Position numbers and translations under genes: made by a program. Source: Microlunatus soli (GTDB lineage Bacteria; Actinomycetota; Actinomycetes; Propionibacteriales; Propionibacteriaceae). From it: a stretch of DNA of 64,000 nucleotides. Numbering within the stretch: position 1 is the stretch's first letter; each line of letters starts with the position of its first letter. The stretch is from NCBI RefSeq assembly GCF_900105385.1, contig NZ_LT629772.1, positions 620,001 through 684,000 on the forward strand, written 5' to 3'. The notes below the pieces were generated by a model. It was not told where the DNA came from. It worked only from the letters and a program-made list of their open reading frames with translations, and made no database searches. This document shows, one piece after another, positions 26,981 through 38,077 of this stretch.

Positions 26981-29900
26981 TCAGTCGCGCGGCTTCTCGC
27001 GCATCTCGTAGGTCTCGACGATGTCCCCGACCTTGATGTCGGAGTAGTTGTTCAACGTCAGACCACACTCATAGCCCTCACGGACCTCGGTGGCGTCGTC
27101 CTTCTCCCGCCGCAGGGAGGCGATGCTGGAGTCGTCGAGCACCACGACACCGTCGCGCAGCAACCGCGCCTTGGCGTTGCGTCGCATCAGGCCGCTGGTG
27201 ACCATACAACCCGCGATGACGCCGGCCTTCGACGAACGGAAGATCTCGCGGATCTCCGCCGTACCCAGCTGGGCCTCTTCGTAGATCGGCTTCAGCATGC
27301 CCTTCAGTGCCGCCTCGATCTCGTCGATCGCGGCGTAGATCACCGAGTAGTACCGGACGTCGACACCCTGACGGTCGGCCAACTCGGTGGCCTTGCCCTG
27401 AGCGCGGACGTTGTAACCGATGATCACTGCGTTGGAGGCCGACGCCAGGCTGACGTTGGTCTCGGTGATGGCACCGACACCGCGGTCGATCACCCGCAGC
27501 GACACCTCGTCGCCGACGTCGATCTTGGTCAGCGCGTCCTCCAACGCCTCGACCGAACCGGAGCTGTCGCCCTTCAGGATCAGCAGCAGCTCCTGGGTCT
27601 CGCCCTTCTCCAACTGCTCGAAGAGCTGATCCAGCGTCTTGCGGCGAGCACCGGCGGCCTGCGCGGCCATCCGGGCCCGGGCCTCACGCCGATCGGCGAT
27701 CTGCCGTGCGGTCCGGTCGTCGTCGACGACGATGAAGCTGTCGCCGGCTCCGGGTACGGCGGTCAGACCGAGCACCTGCACCGGCATCGACGGCGGAGCC
27801 TCGTCCACGTTCTCCCCGCTGTCACTGAGCAGAGCACGAACGCGGCCGTACGCCGGCCCGGCGACGATCGAGTCGCCGACCCGCAGCGTTCCGCGCTGGA
27901 CCAGGACGGTGGCCACCGGGCCGCGTCCCTTGTCCAGGTGCGCCTCGATGGCGACACCCTGGGCGTCCATCTCCGGGTTGGCCCGCAGATCGAGCGCCGC
28001 GTCGGCGGTCAGCACGACCGCTTCCAGCAGGCTGTCCAGCCCGACACCGCTGATCGCGGAGACGTCGACGAAGATCGTTTCGCCGCCGTATTCCTCCGGC
28101 ACCAGCCCGTACTCGGTCAGCTGACCGCGGACCTTGGTCGGATCGGCGCCTTCCTTGTCGATCTTGTTGACCGCGACCACGATCGGCAGATCTGCCGCCT
28201 GGGCGTGGTTCAGTGCCTCGATGGTCTGCGGCATCACACCGTCGTCGGCGGCCACCACCAGGACGGCGATGTCGGTCGACTTCGCACCACGGGCACGCAT
28301 GGCGGTGAACGCCTCGTGCCCCGGGGTGTCGATGAAGGTGATCTTGCGCTCTTGATCATCGACCTCGGTCGACACCTGGTAGGCACCGATGCTCTGGGTG
28401 ATGCCACCGGCCTCGCCGCCGGCGACGTTGGACTTGCGCAGCGAGTCCAACAGCCGGGTCTTGCCGTGGTCGACGTGACCCATCACGGTGACGACCGGCG
28501 GACGGCTGACCAGGGCTTCCTCGCCACCCTCGTTCTCGCCGAACTCGATGTCGAAGCTCTCCAACAGCTCCCGGTCCTCGTCCTCGGGCGAGACGACCTG
28601 GATGTCGTAGTTGAGCTCGGCACCCAGCACCTGCAGGGTGTCGTCGGCGACCGACTGGGTTGCGGTGACCATCTCACCGAGATGGAACAGCACCTGCACC
28701 AGAGCTGCCGGATCGACGCCGATCTTCTCGGCGAGGTCGGTCAGCGAGGCACCGCGGGCCAGCCGGATGACCTGGCCGTCACCCTGCTTGACGCGCACGC
28801 CACCGATCGACGGCGCCTCCATCTCGTTGAACTCTTGACGCCGCTGCTTCTTGGACTTGCGTCCACGACGGGACGGGCCACCCGGGCGACCGAAGGCACC
28901 CTGGGTGCCGCCGCGACCGCCACGGCCGCCGCGACCGGCAGGCGGACCACCCGGACCGCCGCCCGGACCACGGTTGCCGCCACCGCCGGGGCCACCACGG
29001 CCACGACCGCCGCCGGGGCCGCCACGACCCCGCGGGCCGGCCTGGCCGAGTTGGCTGTTGCTCTGCCGGGGCATCATCGCCGGGTTCGGTCGCGGCATGC
29101 CGGAGCCGCCACCACCACCCGGACGCGGACCGCCGGACCCAGCACCGGCACCGGCGCCACCACGGCCTGCCGGCGGACGCGGGATCCCGGGACGACCGCC
29201 GCCCTCGGGCCGCGGCCCGCGAGCAGAGGTGCCCATCCCCTGGGACGAGGAGAACGGGTTGTTGCCCGGCCGCGGGCCGGACGGCCGCGGACGCGGTGCT
29301 CCACCCGGCAGACCGCCGGTCGATCCCGGACGCGGTCGCGGCGCCTGACCGTCCCGACGCGGACCCGGACGGCCCTCACCGGGGCGTCCGTCGCCCGGTC
29401 GACCGGCCGGCCGCTCCCGGTTGTCGGGTCGACCGTCGCCGGGACGTCCCGGTCGTGCCGGACGGTTGTCGCCCGGTCGTGCGGCGGGACCGGGTCGGGG
29501 ACCCGGGCGCGGGCCCGGCGTCGGCGTCCGGCCTGCACCGGAACCGGTCGGGCCCGAACCGGTCGGGCCGGGCTGTCCGGCCGTCGGCTGATCGCCGGAG
29601 GGCGCGCTCGTCCCGCCGGTTGCGTCGCCGGCCTCCGGAGCGGTGCGCTCCGGGGCAGGGGTCTCGGCGGACGGGGTCTCGGTCGCCGGAGCCTGGGCAG
29701 CCGGGGATTCGACGGCCGACTCGGCGCCGGTCGCAGGAGCCGTCACCTCGGGCGACTGCGGGCGCGCAGCCCGATCGCCGAGCGGGCCGGGCTTGGGCGC
29801 GCCAGGGGTCGGCCCCGGAGTCGGCTTCGGTGAGCCGGGCGTCGGCTGGGGCGACGAGGCCTGAGCAGCGCCGCCGGCGTTCGCTGCGGTGGCGCCGTTC

Positions 29901-30109
29901 GGGGGTGCCGGGGTCGCCTTCTTGGCGCCCTTGCGGCCCTTCTTGATCGGCTCGTTCGCCAGCTTCTCCTTGAGCCGGCGTTCCACGGGCGCTTCGACGG
30001 TCGACGAGGCCGACCGGACGAATTCGCCCATGTCCTTCAACGTGTTCAGAACGTCCTTGCTGGTGACTCCGAGCTCCTTCGCGAGCTCGTAGACTCGGAC
30101 CTTTGCCAC
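26981..30109 (-). CDS. infB: Translation initiation factor IF-2, long-linker form
   Basis: A 1042-residue GTPase bringing fMet-tRNA to the 30S subunit. The N-terminal IF2N motif ([21 protein letters not shown]) is followed by a very long Pro/Gly/Arg-rich linker (about 60-430) with PRPGPRPG- and GGRGG-type runs, a second IF2N ([17 protein letters not shown]), then the G domain near 540 ([21 protein letters not shown]) and domains II-IV. The start is GTG at 30109 with GGGAG upstream. Actinobacterial IF-2 proteins commonly have such linkers. Its 5' side has a hairpin leader, and ylxR lies upstream. Confidence 0.97.
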   Translation of the reverse strand: MAKVRVYELAKELGVTSKDVLNTLKDMGEFVRSASSTVEAPVERRLKEKLANEPIKKGRKGAKKATPAPPNGATAANAGGAAQASSPQPTPGSPKPTPGPTPGAPKPGPLGDRAARPQSPEVTAPATGAESAVESPAAQAPATETPSAETPAPERTAPEAGDATGGTSAPSGDQPTAGQPGPTGSGPTGSGAGRTPTPGPRPGPRPGPAARPGDNRPARPGRPGDGRPDNRERPAGRPGDGRPGEGRPGPRRDGQAPRPRPGSTGGLPGGAPRPRPSGPRPGNNPFSSSQGMGTSARGPRPEGGGRPGIPRPPAGRGGAGAGAGSGGPRPGGGGGSGMPRPNPAMMPRQSNSQLGQAGPRGRGGPGGGRGRGGPGGGGNRGPGGGPGGPPAGRGGRGGRGGTQGAFGRPGGPSRRGRKSKKQRRQEFNEMEAPSIGGVRVKQGDGQVIRLARGASLTDLAEKIGVDPAALVQVLFHLGEMVTATQSVADDTLQVLGAELNYDIQVVSPEDEDRELLESFDIEFGENEGGEEALVSRPPVVTVMGHVDHGKTRLLDSLRKSNVAGGEAGGITQSIGAYQVSTEVDDQERKITFIDTPGHEAFTAMRARGAKSTDIAVLVVAADDGVMPQTIEALNHAQAADLPIVVAVNKIDKEGADPTKVRGQLTEYGLVPEEYGGETIFVDVSAISGVGLDSLLEAVVLTADAALDLRANPEMDAQGVAIEAHLDKGRGPVATVLVQRGTLRVGDSIVAGPAYGRVRALLSDSGENVDEAPPSMPVQVLGLTAVPGAGDSFIVVDDDRTARQIADRREARARMAAQAAGARRKTLDQLFEQLEKGETQELLLILKGDSSGSVEALEDALTKIDVGDEVSLRVIDRGVGAITETNVSLASASNAVIIGYNVRAQGKATELADRQGVDVRYYSVIYAAIDEIEAALKGMLKPIYEEAQLGTAEIREIFRSSKAGVIAGCMVTSGLMRRNAKARLLRDGVVVLDDSSIASLRREKDDATEVREGYECGLTLNNYSDIKVGDIVETYEMREKPRD

Positions 30110-30124
30110 TACTCTCCCTCGTGC

Positions 30125-30180
30125 GGTCCAAGCCGGTCACCAGTCCGCCGGATCGTTGTGGCGGTGTGGTGCCTTGGACC
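30125..30180 (-). other. infB leader stem-loop
   Basis: GGTCCAAG (30125-30132) pairs with CTTGGACC (30173-30180), enclosing a smaller CCGCC/GGCGG stem. It begins 16 nt upstream of the infB GTG, inside the 233-bp ylxR-infB gap. It may shape infB translation or be a transcription pause; no known RNA family is recognised. Confidence 0.45.
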
Positions 30181-30342
30181 AGTTAGTTGTTGTGCGTGCT
30201 CATTGAGCGATACTCATCGAGTGGTCATGAGCTGTTAGCCCACCTTCTGGTTCCAGACCTGACCGCGGTCGCGGACAGGGCGTGCTTCAGTCCACCGAGG
30301 TGGACGGATTCAACAGAGAACTCTATGCCACCCCGCATCGAT

Positions 30343-30636
30343 TCACCTAAGCGGGCCCCCACGGTCGAGCGATTGATCGTCGCCCTCGGGGGTGAGCCTG
30401 CGCAGGTCCTCCGACGCCGGGCTCGGATCGGCGGTCGGCGCCCGCAGGCCGCGCGTCAGAGCACGTTTGCGGAACGCCTGGTCCCAACAGGACGGTCGAG
30501 GGTGCAGATACACGCCGCGCCCCGGCCTCCGTTGGGCTTGATCGACCCGGATCGCCCCGCCGACCACGGTCAGTCGGAGCAGATCAGCCTTGTTCTCCCG
30601 GCCACGACACCCGACACAGGTGCGCACCGGTTCCAC
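30343..30636 (-). CDS. ylxR: YlxR (DUF448) RNA-binding protein
   Basis: About 97 residues. The sequence VRTCVGCRGRENKADLLRLTV followed by RRPGRGVYLHPRPSCWDQAFRKRAL is the YlxR signature (CVGCR motif, basic C-terminal helix). In Bacillus and others it lies between nusA and infB and binds RNA and/or RNase P. The start is uncertain: GTG at 30636 is chosen because TAGACT (30645-30650 on the minus strand) lies 8 nt upstream; GTG at 30666 is possible. Here about 4.5 kb of unrelated genes separate it from nusA, so it needs its own promoter. Confidence 0.9.
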   Translation of the reverse strand: MEPVRTCVGCRGRENKADLLRLTVVGGAIRVDQAQRRPGRGVYLHPRPSCWDQAFRKRALTRGLRAPTADPSPASEDLRRLTPEGDDQSLDRGGPLR

Positions 30637-30759
30637 GTCGGCAGAGTCTACGCGGGCGGCCAACACCGCGGCGGATCATTTTGCGGCGCGTCGACCGCCT
30701 GCGACCAGAGATGATCTCCGGTCGGACTGCTCCGTCCCGTCTCGCCGCTTGGCACGAAA

Positions 30760-32194
<1,435 letters not shown>

Positions 32195-32202
32195 ACCCCG
32201 CT

Positions 32203-32257
32203 GACCCGGCACTTTCTCCCCGACACGCCGGGCGTGTCGGGGAGAAAGTGCCGGGTC
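32203..32257. terminator. Perfect 27-bp palindrome after gdhA (family B, copy 1)
   Basis: Arms 32203-32229 and 32231-32257 are exactly complementary around a single G. The inner 35 nt (32213-32247) are identical to a palindrome after lon (62425-62459). It starts 9 nt after the gdhA stop, in the convergent gap to the phosphotransferase. There is no T-run, so classic intrinsic termination is uncertain; transcript-end protection is possible. Confidence 0.8.
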
Positions 32258-32268
32258 GGCGGGGTGGT

Positions 32269-33210
32269 CTAGGTGCTACGGACGGCTTCGGCGATCGAAT
32301 CGTGATCATCGAGCTGCCAGCGCAGGGCCTCCACGGTGGCCCACAGAGTGCGTTCATGATCGGGAAGCCGGCGGCGCTCCAGGGCGCCGGACAGCACCTG
32401 CCTCAGGTAGGAGATCTCGATCACTCCGGCGCCGATGATCAAGGACGGGAACGCCGCCAGTTCGGCCGCCGACAACGGACTGCGCTGCTGATAGCCGGAC
32501 AGGAAGCGACTCAGATGCGGCAGCGCCTCCGCCGCCTCCGACGCCGGACAGCGCAGCCGCCGGGACAGGTACTTCGCGAGATCCCACAGTCGTAGCCCGT
32601 ACGGAAGATGATCAAGGTCGATGAAGGCGATGACGTCGCCGAGCAACACGTTGTCGATGGTCAGATCACCATGGATCAGCTGCTCCGGCAGCCCGGTCAG
32701 ATCGTCGATCACCCGATCACGGCGGGCCTCGTAGGCCTCCGCAAGATCGGGCGGCAGGTCCAGCTCCCGCCGCAGGTTGCCCACGATGTCCTCGTGGTAG
32801 GAGGCGACCGGCCACGGATGTCCGGCCAGCGCGGCGTGCAGGTCGGCCACGGCGGCGCCGATCACCGGCTCCAGCGCCAGGACGGCGCGCCGATCGAGCC
32901 GGGATTCGGCCAGCCGCGGCATCAACACGTACGAGTCCTCGATCGCACCGGCATAGAGCCGAGCCCGATCGGTGATCAGATATTCCGCGACGAGGATCCC
33001 TCGCGCCGCCAAGTGCCGGAGCACCCGGAATTCGTCGGCCAGCGGGAGATTGCGCCACGGGCCGAGACGTTTGAGGAAGTAGCACCGGCCGTCGGTTGCG
33101 GTGACCGGCCAGAGCTCCCGGCCTTCGAATTCGGCGCCGGCGGTGGCGTTGTCGCCGAGCACGGTCCGCCAGTCGTTCAGGATCGGTCCAAGTTGTTCGG
33201 TGGTAGGCAT
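32269..33210 (-). CDS. Phosphotransferase (APH/homoserine-kinase-like fold)
   Basis: A 313-residue protein-kinase-like small-molecule phosphotransferase. The catalytic loop HGDLTIDN is at 180-187 (D182, N187) and the metal-binding IDLD at 197-200, followed by HLPYGLRLWDLAKYLSRRL. The N-terminal ATP lobe contains CYFLKRLG (Lys 47). The ATG at 33210 fits the domain start. The fold covers aminoglycoside, choline, homoserine and sugar kinases; the substrate is not evident, and antibiotic resistance should not be assumed. Confidence 0.88.
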   Translation of the reverse strand: MPTTEQLGPILNDWRTVLGDNATAGAEFEGRELWPVTATDGRCYFLKRLGPWRNLPLADEFRVLRHLAARGILVAEYLITDRARLYAGAIEDSYVLMPRLAESRLDRRAVLALEPVIGAAVADLHAALAGHPWPVASYHEDIVGNLRRELDLPPDLAEAYEARRDRVIDDLTGLPEQLIHGDLTIDNVLLGDVIAFIDLDHLPYGLRLWDLAKYLSRRLRCPASEAAEALPHLSRFLSGYQQRSPLSAAELAAFPSLIIGAGVIEISYLRQVLSGALERRRLPDHERTLWATVEALRWQLDDHDSIAEAVRST

Positions 33211-33364
33211 GATGGAAACGTCCTCGTCCTGGTCAGGGGTCGGAACGCGGCCGCTCGGGGAGAGCGATCGCAGCCCCGCAGCTGATGATCGGGCCCGGGA
33301 CGTCTCCCGGTCGTCTGGCGCCAACCAGACCTAAGCACATCCGACATCGCCGACGCACGACTTA

Positions 33365-33380
33365 GGTGACGCAGATCACA
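33365..33380. promoter_or_regulatory. Second Crp/GlxR-type operator
   Basis: GGTGACGCAGATCACA matches TGTGA-N6-TCACA at nine of ten defined positions. It lies in the divergent gap between the phosphotransferase (start 33210) and the 69-aa gene (start 33446), centred about 73 nt before the latter. Confidence 0.55.
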
Positions 33381-33445
33381 TCGCTACGTTCGTACCGATC
33401 CCGCCCGACAGCTGAATGCCGGGGCCGCGGGTGGATCATGGATGC

Positions 33446-33655
33446 ATGGTCGAGGATGCGCCCCGGACGTCAGCGGTCGACCAGGTCCGGCGCTGGCAGG
33501 ACCTGGGCGGGACCTGGCGGGTGCTGGCCCGCCGACACGGGCAGGTGACGGTGTCGCTGTGTCGCTGCGACGCCGGCGAAGAGGTCGATCGCCTGACCAC
33601 AGCTGATCCGGATCTGATCGCCTTCCTCGGCGACCGCGACGCCAGCGACGATTGA
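33446..33655 (+). CDS. Conserved-looking small protein, function unknown
   Basis: 69 residues: an N-terminal DQVRRWQDLGGTWRVLARR, a central QVTVSLCRCDAGEEVDRLTT with two close cysteines, and LIAFLGDRDASDD at the end. I recall similar short actinobacterial proteins with the CRCD-GEEVDRL core but no function. ATG at 33446 with GATCAT 6 nt upstream and no SD, so probably leaderless. A Crp-like site lies upstream. It ends 4 bp before the convergent MFS gene. Confidence 0.75.
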   Translation: MVEDAPRTSAVDQVRRWQDLGGTWRVLARRHGQVTVSLCRCDAGEEVDRLTTADPDLIAFLGDRDASDD

Positions 33656-33659
33656 GCCC

Positions 33660-34916
33660 TCACGGCTCGGATCGGCGGCCGACCCGGGCCAGGATGACGG
33701 TGCCGGCAGCGATCAGCATCCCGGCAGCAGCCACAGCGACCAGCGCCGCCTCGGTGTTGCCCAACAGGCCGACCACGGGAGCGCCGGCGGCGCCCAGACC
33801 GAACTGGACGCCGCCGATCAGCGCGGCCGCGCTGCCGGCCCGTTCACCGTGCCGAGACATCGCGACGGCGGGAGCGTTGGGGAAGACCATCCCGATCACG
33901 CCGAGCAGCAGCCACAAGCCGATCAGCAGTCCGGCCAGGCCACCCGTCCCGGTGCTCGCGGCGACGGCCAACCAGCCGACTGTCGGCACACCGGCGAGGA
34001 CGGCGACCCGCAGGATGCGCTCCGGCGGGTAGCGACGCAGCAGGTGTGCGTTCAGCTGACCGGAGATGATCAAGCTCACACCGCCGGCACCGAACACCAG
34101 ACCGAACTGATGCTGGTCCAAGCCGTAGCTCCCCTGCAGCACGAACGGTGCGCCGGCCACATAGCCCATCAGCGCCGCCATCGCCGCACCGATGATCACC
34201 GCCGCAGCCACATACTGGCGATCGCCGAGCAGCAACCGGTACGCCTCCACCGACCGCATCATGATCAGCCGCAGCGGGCGTTCCGCACCCCGAACCGGTG
34301 CGCCGGGCGCCACGTCCCGTGGCGCCGATACCGCCACGATGATCAACATCGCCAGCCCGACGGCACCGAGCACGACGAACACTCCGCGCCAGGGAGCGAT
34401 GCTCAGCAGCCCGCTGCCGATGGTCGGCGCGACCACCGGGGCTGCCATCGGAATGATCATCAACCGACTGAGCACCCGAGCCAACCTGCTGCCGCTGTAG
34501 AGATCCCGTACGGAGGCGGTGGCGATCACGCCGGCGGTCGAGATCGCGACACCTTGCAGGATCCGCGCGGCCACCAGCAACGTCGCGTCGGGAGCGACGA
34601 CACACAGCAGAGACCCGATCACGTACACGATCAGTCCGGCCAGCAGTGGTCGGTGCCGACCGATCGCATCCGACAGTGGTCCGACTATCAGCTGGCCGAG
34701 CCCCATGCCGACCATGACACCGGTGATCGTCAGTTGGATGGTGGCCGGTGTTGCAGCCAGCTCGGCCCGGATCCCGGGCAACGCCGGCAGATACATGTCC
34801 ACCGACAGCGGACCCAACGCCATCAACCCGCCCAGCACCGGCAACGTCCGCCGAGCCGACCCGGCACGGACCGCTGCGGTCGCTCCCGTCGTCTCCTGCC
34901 GCATGACCTCGGTCAT
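33660..34916 (-). CDS. Bcr/CflA-family MFS drug-resistance transporter
   Basis: 418 residues, 12 TM helices. Diagnostic are GLMALGPLSVDMYLPALPGI in TM1 and LIVGPLSDAIGRHRPLLAG (motif A); ILQGVAISTAGVIATASVRDLYSG in TM4-5 is the Bcr/CflA antiporter motif region. The start is ATG 34916 with GGGAGAG upstream. A CTACGTAG palindrome at 34959-34966 could be an operator. The family exports bicyclomycin, sulfonamides or chloramphenicol-type compounds in other species; substrate here unknown. Confidence 0.92.
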   Translation of the reverse strand: MTEVMRQETTGATAAVRAGSARRTLPVLGGLMALGPLSVDMYLPALPGIRAELAATPATIQLTITGVMVGMGLGQLIVGPLSDAIGRHRPLLAGLIVYVIGSLLCVVAPDATLLVAARILQGVAISTAGVIATASVRDLYSGSRLARVLSRLMIIPMAAPVVAPTIGSGLLSIAPWRGVFVVLGAVGLAMLIIVAVSAPRDVAPGAPVRGAERPLRLIMMRSVEAYRLLLGDRQYVAAAVIIGAAMAALMGYVAGAPFVLQGSYGLDQHQFGLVFGAGGVSLIISGQLNAHLLRRYPPERILRVAVLAGVPTVGWLAVAASTGTGGLAGLLIGLWLLLGVIGMVFPNAPAVAMSRHGERAGSAAALIGGVQFGLGAAGAPVVGLLGNTEAALVAVAAAGMLIAAGTVILARVGRRSEP

Positions 34917-35060
34917 GGCTCTCCCTCGCCCACGGACCGCCGATGGAGCGGTCGACTACTACGTAGACGAATGAGCCACGACCCGATTCGACAATCCTAG
35001 GTACGAACGCAGCCCACGGACCCCGAGCCTGTCCCAGGAGGGTGAAGTCGAGCACGCCCC

Positions 35061-35118
35061 TTCGACGAGCTCAGGACCCTTCCACAAGCTCAGGGGCCGT
35101 CGACCAGCTCGGGGAGCC
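35061..35118. repeat. Cluster of TCGACAAGCTCAGGGACC-like repeats (family C)
   Basis: Three head-to-tail degenerate copies: TTCGACGAGCTCAGGACC (35061-35078), TTCCACAAGCTCAGGGGCC (35080-35098) and GTCGACCAGCTCGGGGAGCC (35099-35118), just before the nusA stop. A second cluster lies at 54661-54736. Such repeats are widespread in actinobacterial intergenic regions; their role is not known. Confidence 0.75.
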
Positions 35119-35122
35119 GGTG

Positions 35123-36100
35123 TCAGTCGTCGGCAGGTGCGGTGTCGGAGCGGATGTCGATCCGCCAGCCGGTCAGCCGGGCGGCGAGCCGCGCGTTCTG
35201 ACCTTCGCGGCCGATCGCCAACGACAGTTGATAGTCCGGCACCACGACCCGGGCCGCGCGGGCCCGTTCGTCGACGACGGTGACCGAGCTGACCTTGGCC
35301 GGTGACAGCGCCTGACCGACGAAGGTCGCCGGGTCCTCGGAGTAGTCGATGATGTCGATCTTCTCCTCGTTCAGTTCGTGCATCACCGCGCGGACCCGCT
35401 GCCCCATCGGGCCGATGCAGGCACCCTTGGCGCTGACGTCACGGTTGGTGCTCTGCACCGCGATCTTGCTGCGGTGGCCGGCTTCCCGGGCCACCGCCTT
35501 GATCTCGACGGTCCCGTCGGCGATCTCCGGCACCTCGAGCGAGAACAGCCGCTCGACCAGGCCGGGGTGAGTCCGGGAGACCACGACCTGCGGGCCACGG
35601 GTCTCCTTGCGGACCGAGACCACATAGACCTTGATCCGGGCGCCGTGCCGGTAGGTCTCGCCCGGCACCTGCTCTGCCTGCGGCATGATCGCCTCGATCT
35701 TGCCCAGGTCCACCAGCACCGTACGGGCGTCGTGACCCTGCTGGATGACACCGGAGACGATGTCACCCTCGACTCCGGAGAAGTGGCCGAACTTCTGCTC
35801 GTCCTCGGCGTCCCGCAGCCGCTGGAAGATCACCTGCCGCGCGGTCGACGCGGCAACCCGGCCGAAACCCTCGGGGGTGTTGTCGTATTCGCCGATCCGG
35901 TTGCCCTCGTCGTCCAGTTCGGGGGCCAGCACCCGGACGTGACCGCTCTTGCGGTTCAGCTCGATCTTCGAGCCCGGCACCGCGCTCGGGGTCTTCTCGT
36001 AGGCCGAGAGCAACGCCTCCTCGATCGCGTTCACGAGGAGGTCGAACGGGATGTCCTTCTCCCGCTCCATCAGTCGCAGGACGGAGATGTCGATGTCCAT
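35123..36100 (-). CDS. nusA: Transcription termination/antitermination protein NusA
   Basis: 325 residues. There is an N-terminal RNAP-binding domain ([21 protein letters not shown]), an S1 domain around 110-180 ([22 protein letters not shown]), and two KH domains ([37 protein letters not shown]). The C-terminal acidic repeats of E. coli NusA are missing, as normal in actinobacteria. The start, ATG 36100, follows the rimP stop by 5 nt. In most relatives ylxR and infB come next; here family C repeats and an accessory island follow. Confidence 0.97.
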   Translation of the reverse strand: MDIDISVLRLMEREKDIPFDLLVNAIEEALLSAYEKTPSAVPGSKIELNRKSGHVRVLAPELDDEGNRIGEYDNTPEGFGRVAASTARQVIFQRLRDAEDEQKFGHFSGVEGDIVSGVIQQGHDARTVLVDLGKIEAIMPQAEQVPGETYRHGARIKVYVVSVRKETRGPQVVVSRTHPGLVERLFSLEVPEIADGTVEIKAVAREAGHRSKIAVQSTNRDVSAKGACIGPMGQRVRAVMHELNEEKIDIIDYSEDPATFVGQALSPAKVSSVTVVDERARAARVVVPDYQLSLAIGREGQNARLAARLTGWRIDIRSDTAPADD

Positions 36101-36105
36101 CTCGC

Positions 36106-36612
36106 TCAGTTCTCCTTCTCGGGTTGGGCCGGGTCGGCCGGCGCCGGGCGCGGCTTGCGGTTCAGCTCGACCTGGATCAGCGCGGTGTCGATCTCGTCGT
36201 AGCCGATCTGTCGCGGTGCACCGTCCACGTCGAGGGCGGCCTGGGTCTCGTCGCTGCCGGTGATCCGGCCGGTGATCGTCTCCCCCGTCGTCAGCGTCAC
36301 CTTCACCAGGCGGTCGACATTGCGTCGCCAGTGCCGTGGCAGGATGAGCGGCCGACTGACGCCGCGGGAGGTGACTTCCAGCGTGTACGGGCCGGCGCCG
36401 GTCACATCGGAGGCGTCCAGGGCCGACGAGACCGCCCGGGTTGCTTCGGCGATGTCGTCCAGGGACGGGCCGGTGCCGTCCGGCCCGTCGCCGTCGACGA
36501 CCACCCGGACCACGCTGCGCTTGCCGGCCGGCTTGACCTCGACGGCATCGAGATCCAACGTGAACTGTTCGAGCACAGGCTCCAGGACACCCGCGATCTG
36601 GTCGGCCTTCAT
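36106..36612 (-). CDS. rimP: Ribosome maturation factor RimP
   Basis: 168 residues; a 30S assembly factor. The sequence has [49 protein letters not shown] and [14 protein letters not shown], matching the two RimP domains. The ATG at 36612 has GGAGG 5 nt upstream; a 146-residue upstream in-frame extension is rejected. It starts the rimP-nusA operon, divergent from the DUF4439 gene across 268 bp in which I see no further gene. Confidence 0.95.
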   Translation of the reverse strand: MKADQIAGVLEPVLEQFTLDLDAVEVKPAGKRSVVRVVVDGDGPDGTGPSLDDIAEATRAVSSALDASDVTGAGPYTLEVTSRGVSRPLILPRHWRRNVDRLVKVTLTTGETITGRITGSDETQAALDVDGAPRQIGYDEIDTALIQVELNRKPRPAPADPAQPEKEN

Positions 36613-36880
36613 CGCGGCCTCCGCACGCCGCTGCGCAGCCGCGGTCCGAGCGTGTATTCCTGATGCAACACGTTGATGTCCTTCGATCCGGTTGTGTCCT
36701 GCAGTTGTGCGTCCGGCCCGAGCGCGTGGCTGTCGGCCGGGGATTGTGCCGGACATCATCGCACAGTGCGTTACTGTCCGGGGGCAGGCTGCACCGTGCC
36801 TGCCGTCAGTGACGCGAGCAAAGGCGAGAAGTGGGCAACAGCGACCAGTGTCCGACAGCGACGAGTGAGGTGGGTGCGCC

Positions 36881-38014
36881 GTGACAGCGGCAGCCCGCCG
36901 ACCGGCCGTGCACACCTTCGGCCGGCGCTCGCTGTTGATCTTCACCGGGGTGGCCGGCCTCGCCCTGACCGGCTGCACCGACAGCCCGCTGGTCCCCGGT
37001 CCGGGACCGGACAGAGCGCAGACCCCGACGCCCACTCCGCTGCCCGGCACGGTCGATGGCGCCGCGACCGAGAAGGAGCTGGCGGATTACGCCGACGCCC
37101 TGCTGGCCAGGCATCGGGCCGAGCTGTCCCACGGCGAGCGGCAGTTGATCGCGCAGCTGAGGGATGCCCATCTGAACCATCTCGCCGTGTTGGCCTCGAC
37201 CGCACCGTTCGACCTGCCGCGGCCGACCCCATCCGGATCGGCCGCCACACCATCGCCTAGCGCCTCTGGTTCAGCCTCGCCCGCCTCGACCTCTGCGACC
37301 CCGACCTCATCGAACCCGTCCTCGACCGCCTCTGCCTCGTCCACGGCATCGGCGACACCGACGACCCGGATCCCCGCCACCCCGGCGAAGGCGATCAAGG
37401 CGTTCGCAGCACTGGAGGCTGCAGCCGGCAAGGAGCACCGCGCCCGGGCGCTCCGACCCGGCGGACCCGACGATCAGCTGGAGGAGTTGGCACTGCTCTG
37501 GGGATCATTGTCTGCGGCCGCCGTCAGCTACGGCAGTGCGCTCACCGACGGCCGCGATCCGGCAGCCGAACCGGCAGGAGGTCAACGCGTGGCGATCGCA
37601 CTGCCCGACCCTGCCGAGGCTGCGAAGAACCTGTTGGAGCAGTGTTACGCGATCATCTTCGGCTACCAGACGGCACTCGCCGAGCTCTCCGACCGGCAAG
37701 CTGATCATGCCCGGTCCAGCCTGGCCCGCTATCGCGATCTGCGGGACCGGCTGGTCCGCGAGCTGCTCGCCCAGGAGCAGAAACCGCCGGCACCGCACGC
37801 CGGCTACCAGCTGCCGTTGCAGCCGACCAGCACGTCCCGCTCCGGCAGGCTGCTCGGCCTGATGGACACCGCCGTGCTGCCGTACATCGGTCAGTGGCTG
37901 GCCACCACCGACCACCGGTCGATCGCCCTGTCGACCATGATCAACAGCACCCGCGACGTGCTCGCGTGGACCTCGACGATCACGGTCTGGCCGGGTTGGC
38001 CGACCCAGGACTGA
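36881..38014 (+). CDS. DUF4439 ferritin-like lipoprotein
   Basis: 377 residues. There is a signal region with twin arginines at 15-16 and lipobox LTGC with C32, so it is probably a Tat-exported lipoprotein. A first helical segment (to about 108) is followed by a Ser/Thr/Pro/Ala-rich linker (112-165) and a ferritin-like DUF4439 domain to the end (ALEAAAGKEHRARAL, QCYAIIFGYQTALAEL). The gene between proS and rimP on the opposite strand is a long-conserved actinobacterial neighbour of unknown function. GTG start at 36881 with GAGGTGGG upstream. Confidence 0.88.
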   Translation: MTAAARRPAVHTFGRRSLLIFTGVAGLALTGCTDSPLVPGPGPDRAQTPTPTPLPGTVDGAATEKELADYADALLARHRAELSHGERQLIAQLRDAHLNHLAVLASTAPFDLPRPTPSGSAATPSPSASGSASPASTSATPTSSNPSSTASASSTASATPTTRIPATPAKAIKAFAALEAAAGKEHRARALRPGGPDDQLEELALLWGSLSAAAVSYGSALTDGRDPAAEPAGGQRVAIALPDPAEAAKNLLEQCYAIIFGYQTALAELSDRQADHARSSLARYRDLRDRLVRELLAQEQKPPAPHAGYQLPLQPTSTSRSGRLLGLMDTAVLPYIGQWLATTDHRSIALSTMINSTRDVLAWTSTITVWPGWPTQD

Positions 38015-38019
38015 TCATG

Positions 38020-38047
38020 ATCATCGCCTGACCAACAGTGCGATGAT
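38020..38047. terminator. Hairpin between DUF4439 and proS
   Basis: ATCATCGC (38020-38027) pairs with GCGATGAT (38040-38047) across a 12-nt loop in the 63-bp convergent gap, so it may terminate both transcripts. No T-run is seen. Confidence 0.45.
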
Positions 38048-38077
38048 GATCAGACGTCGACGATCCTGGCTTGATGG

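Noticed and set aside
32269-33210. Call as an aminoglycoside-resistance gene
   Set aside because: Only the shared phosphotransferase fold is supported; there is no close resemblance to resistance enzymes.
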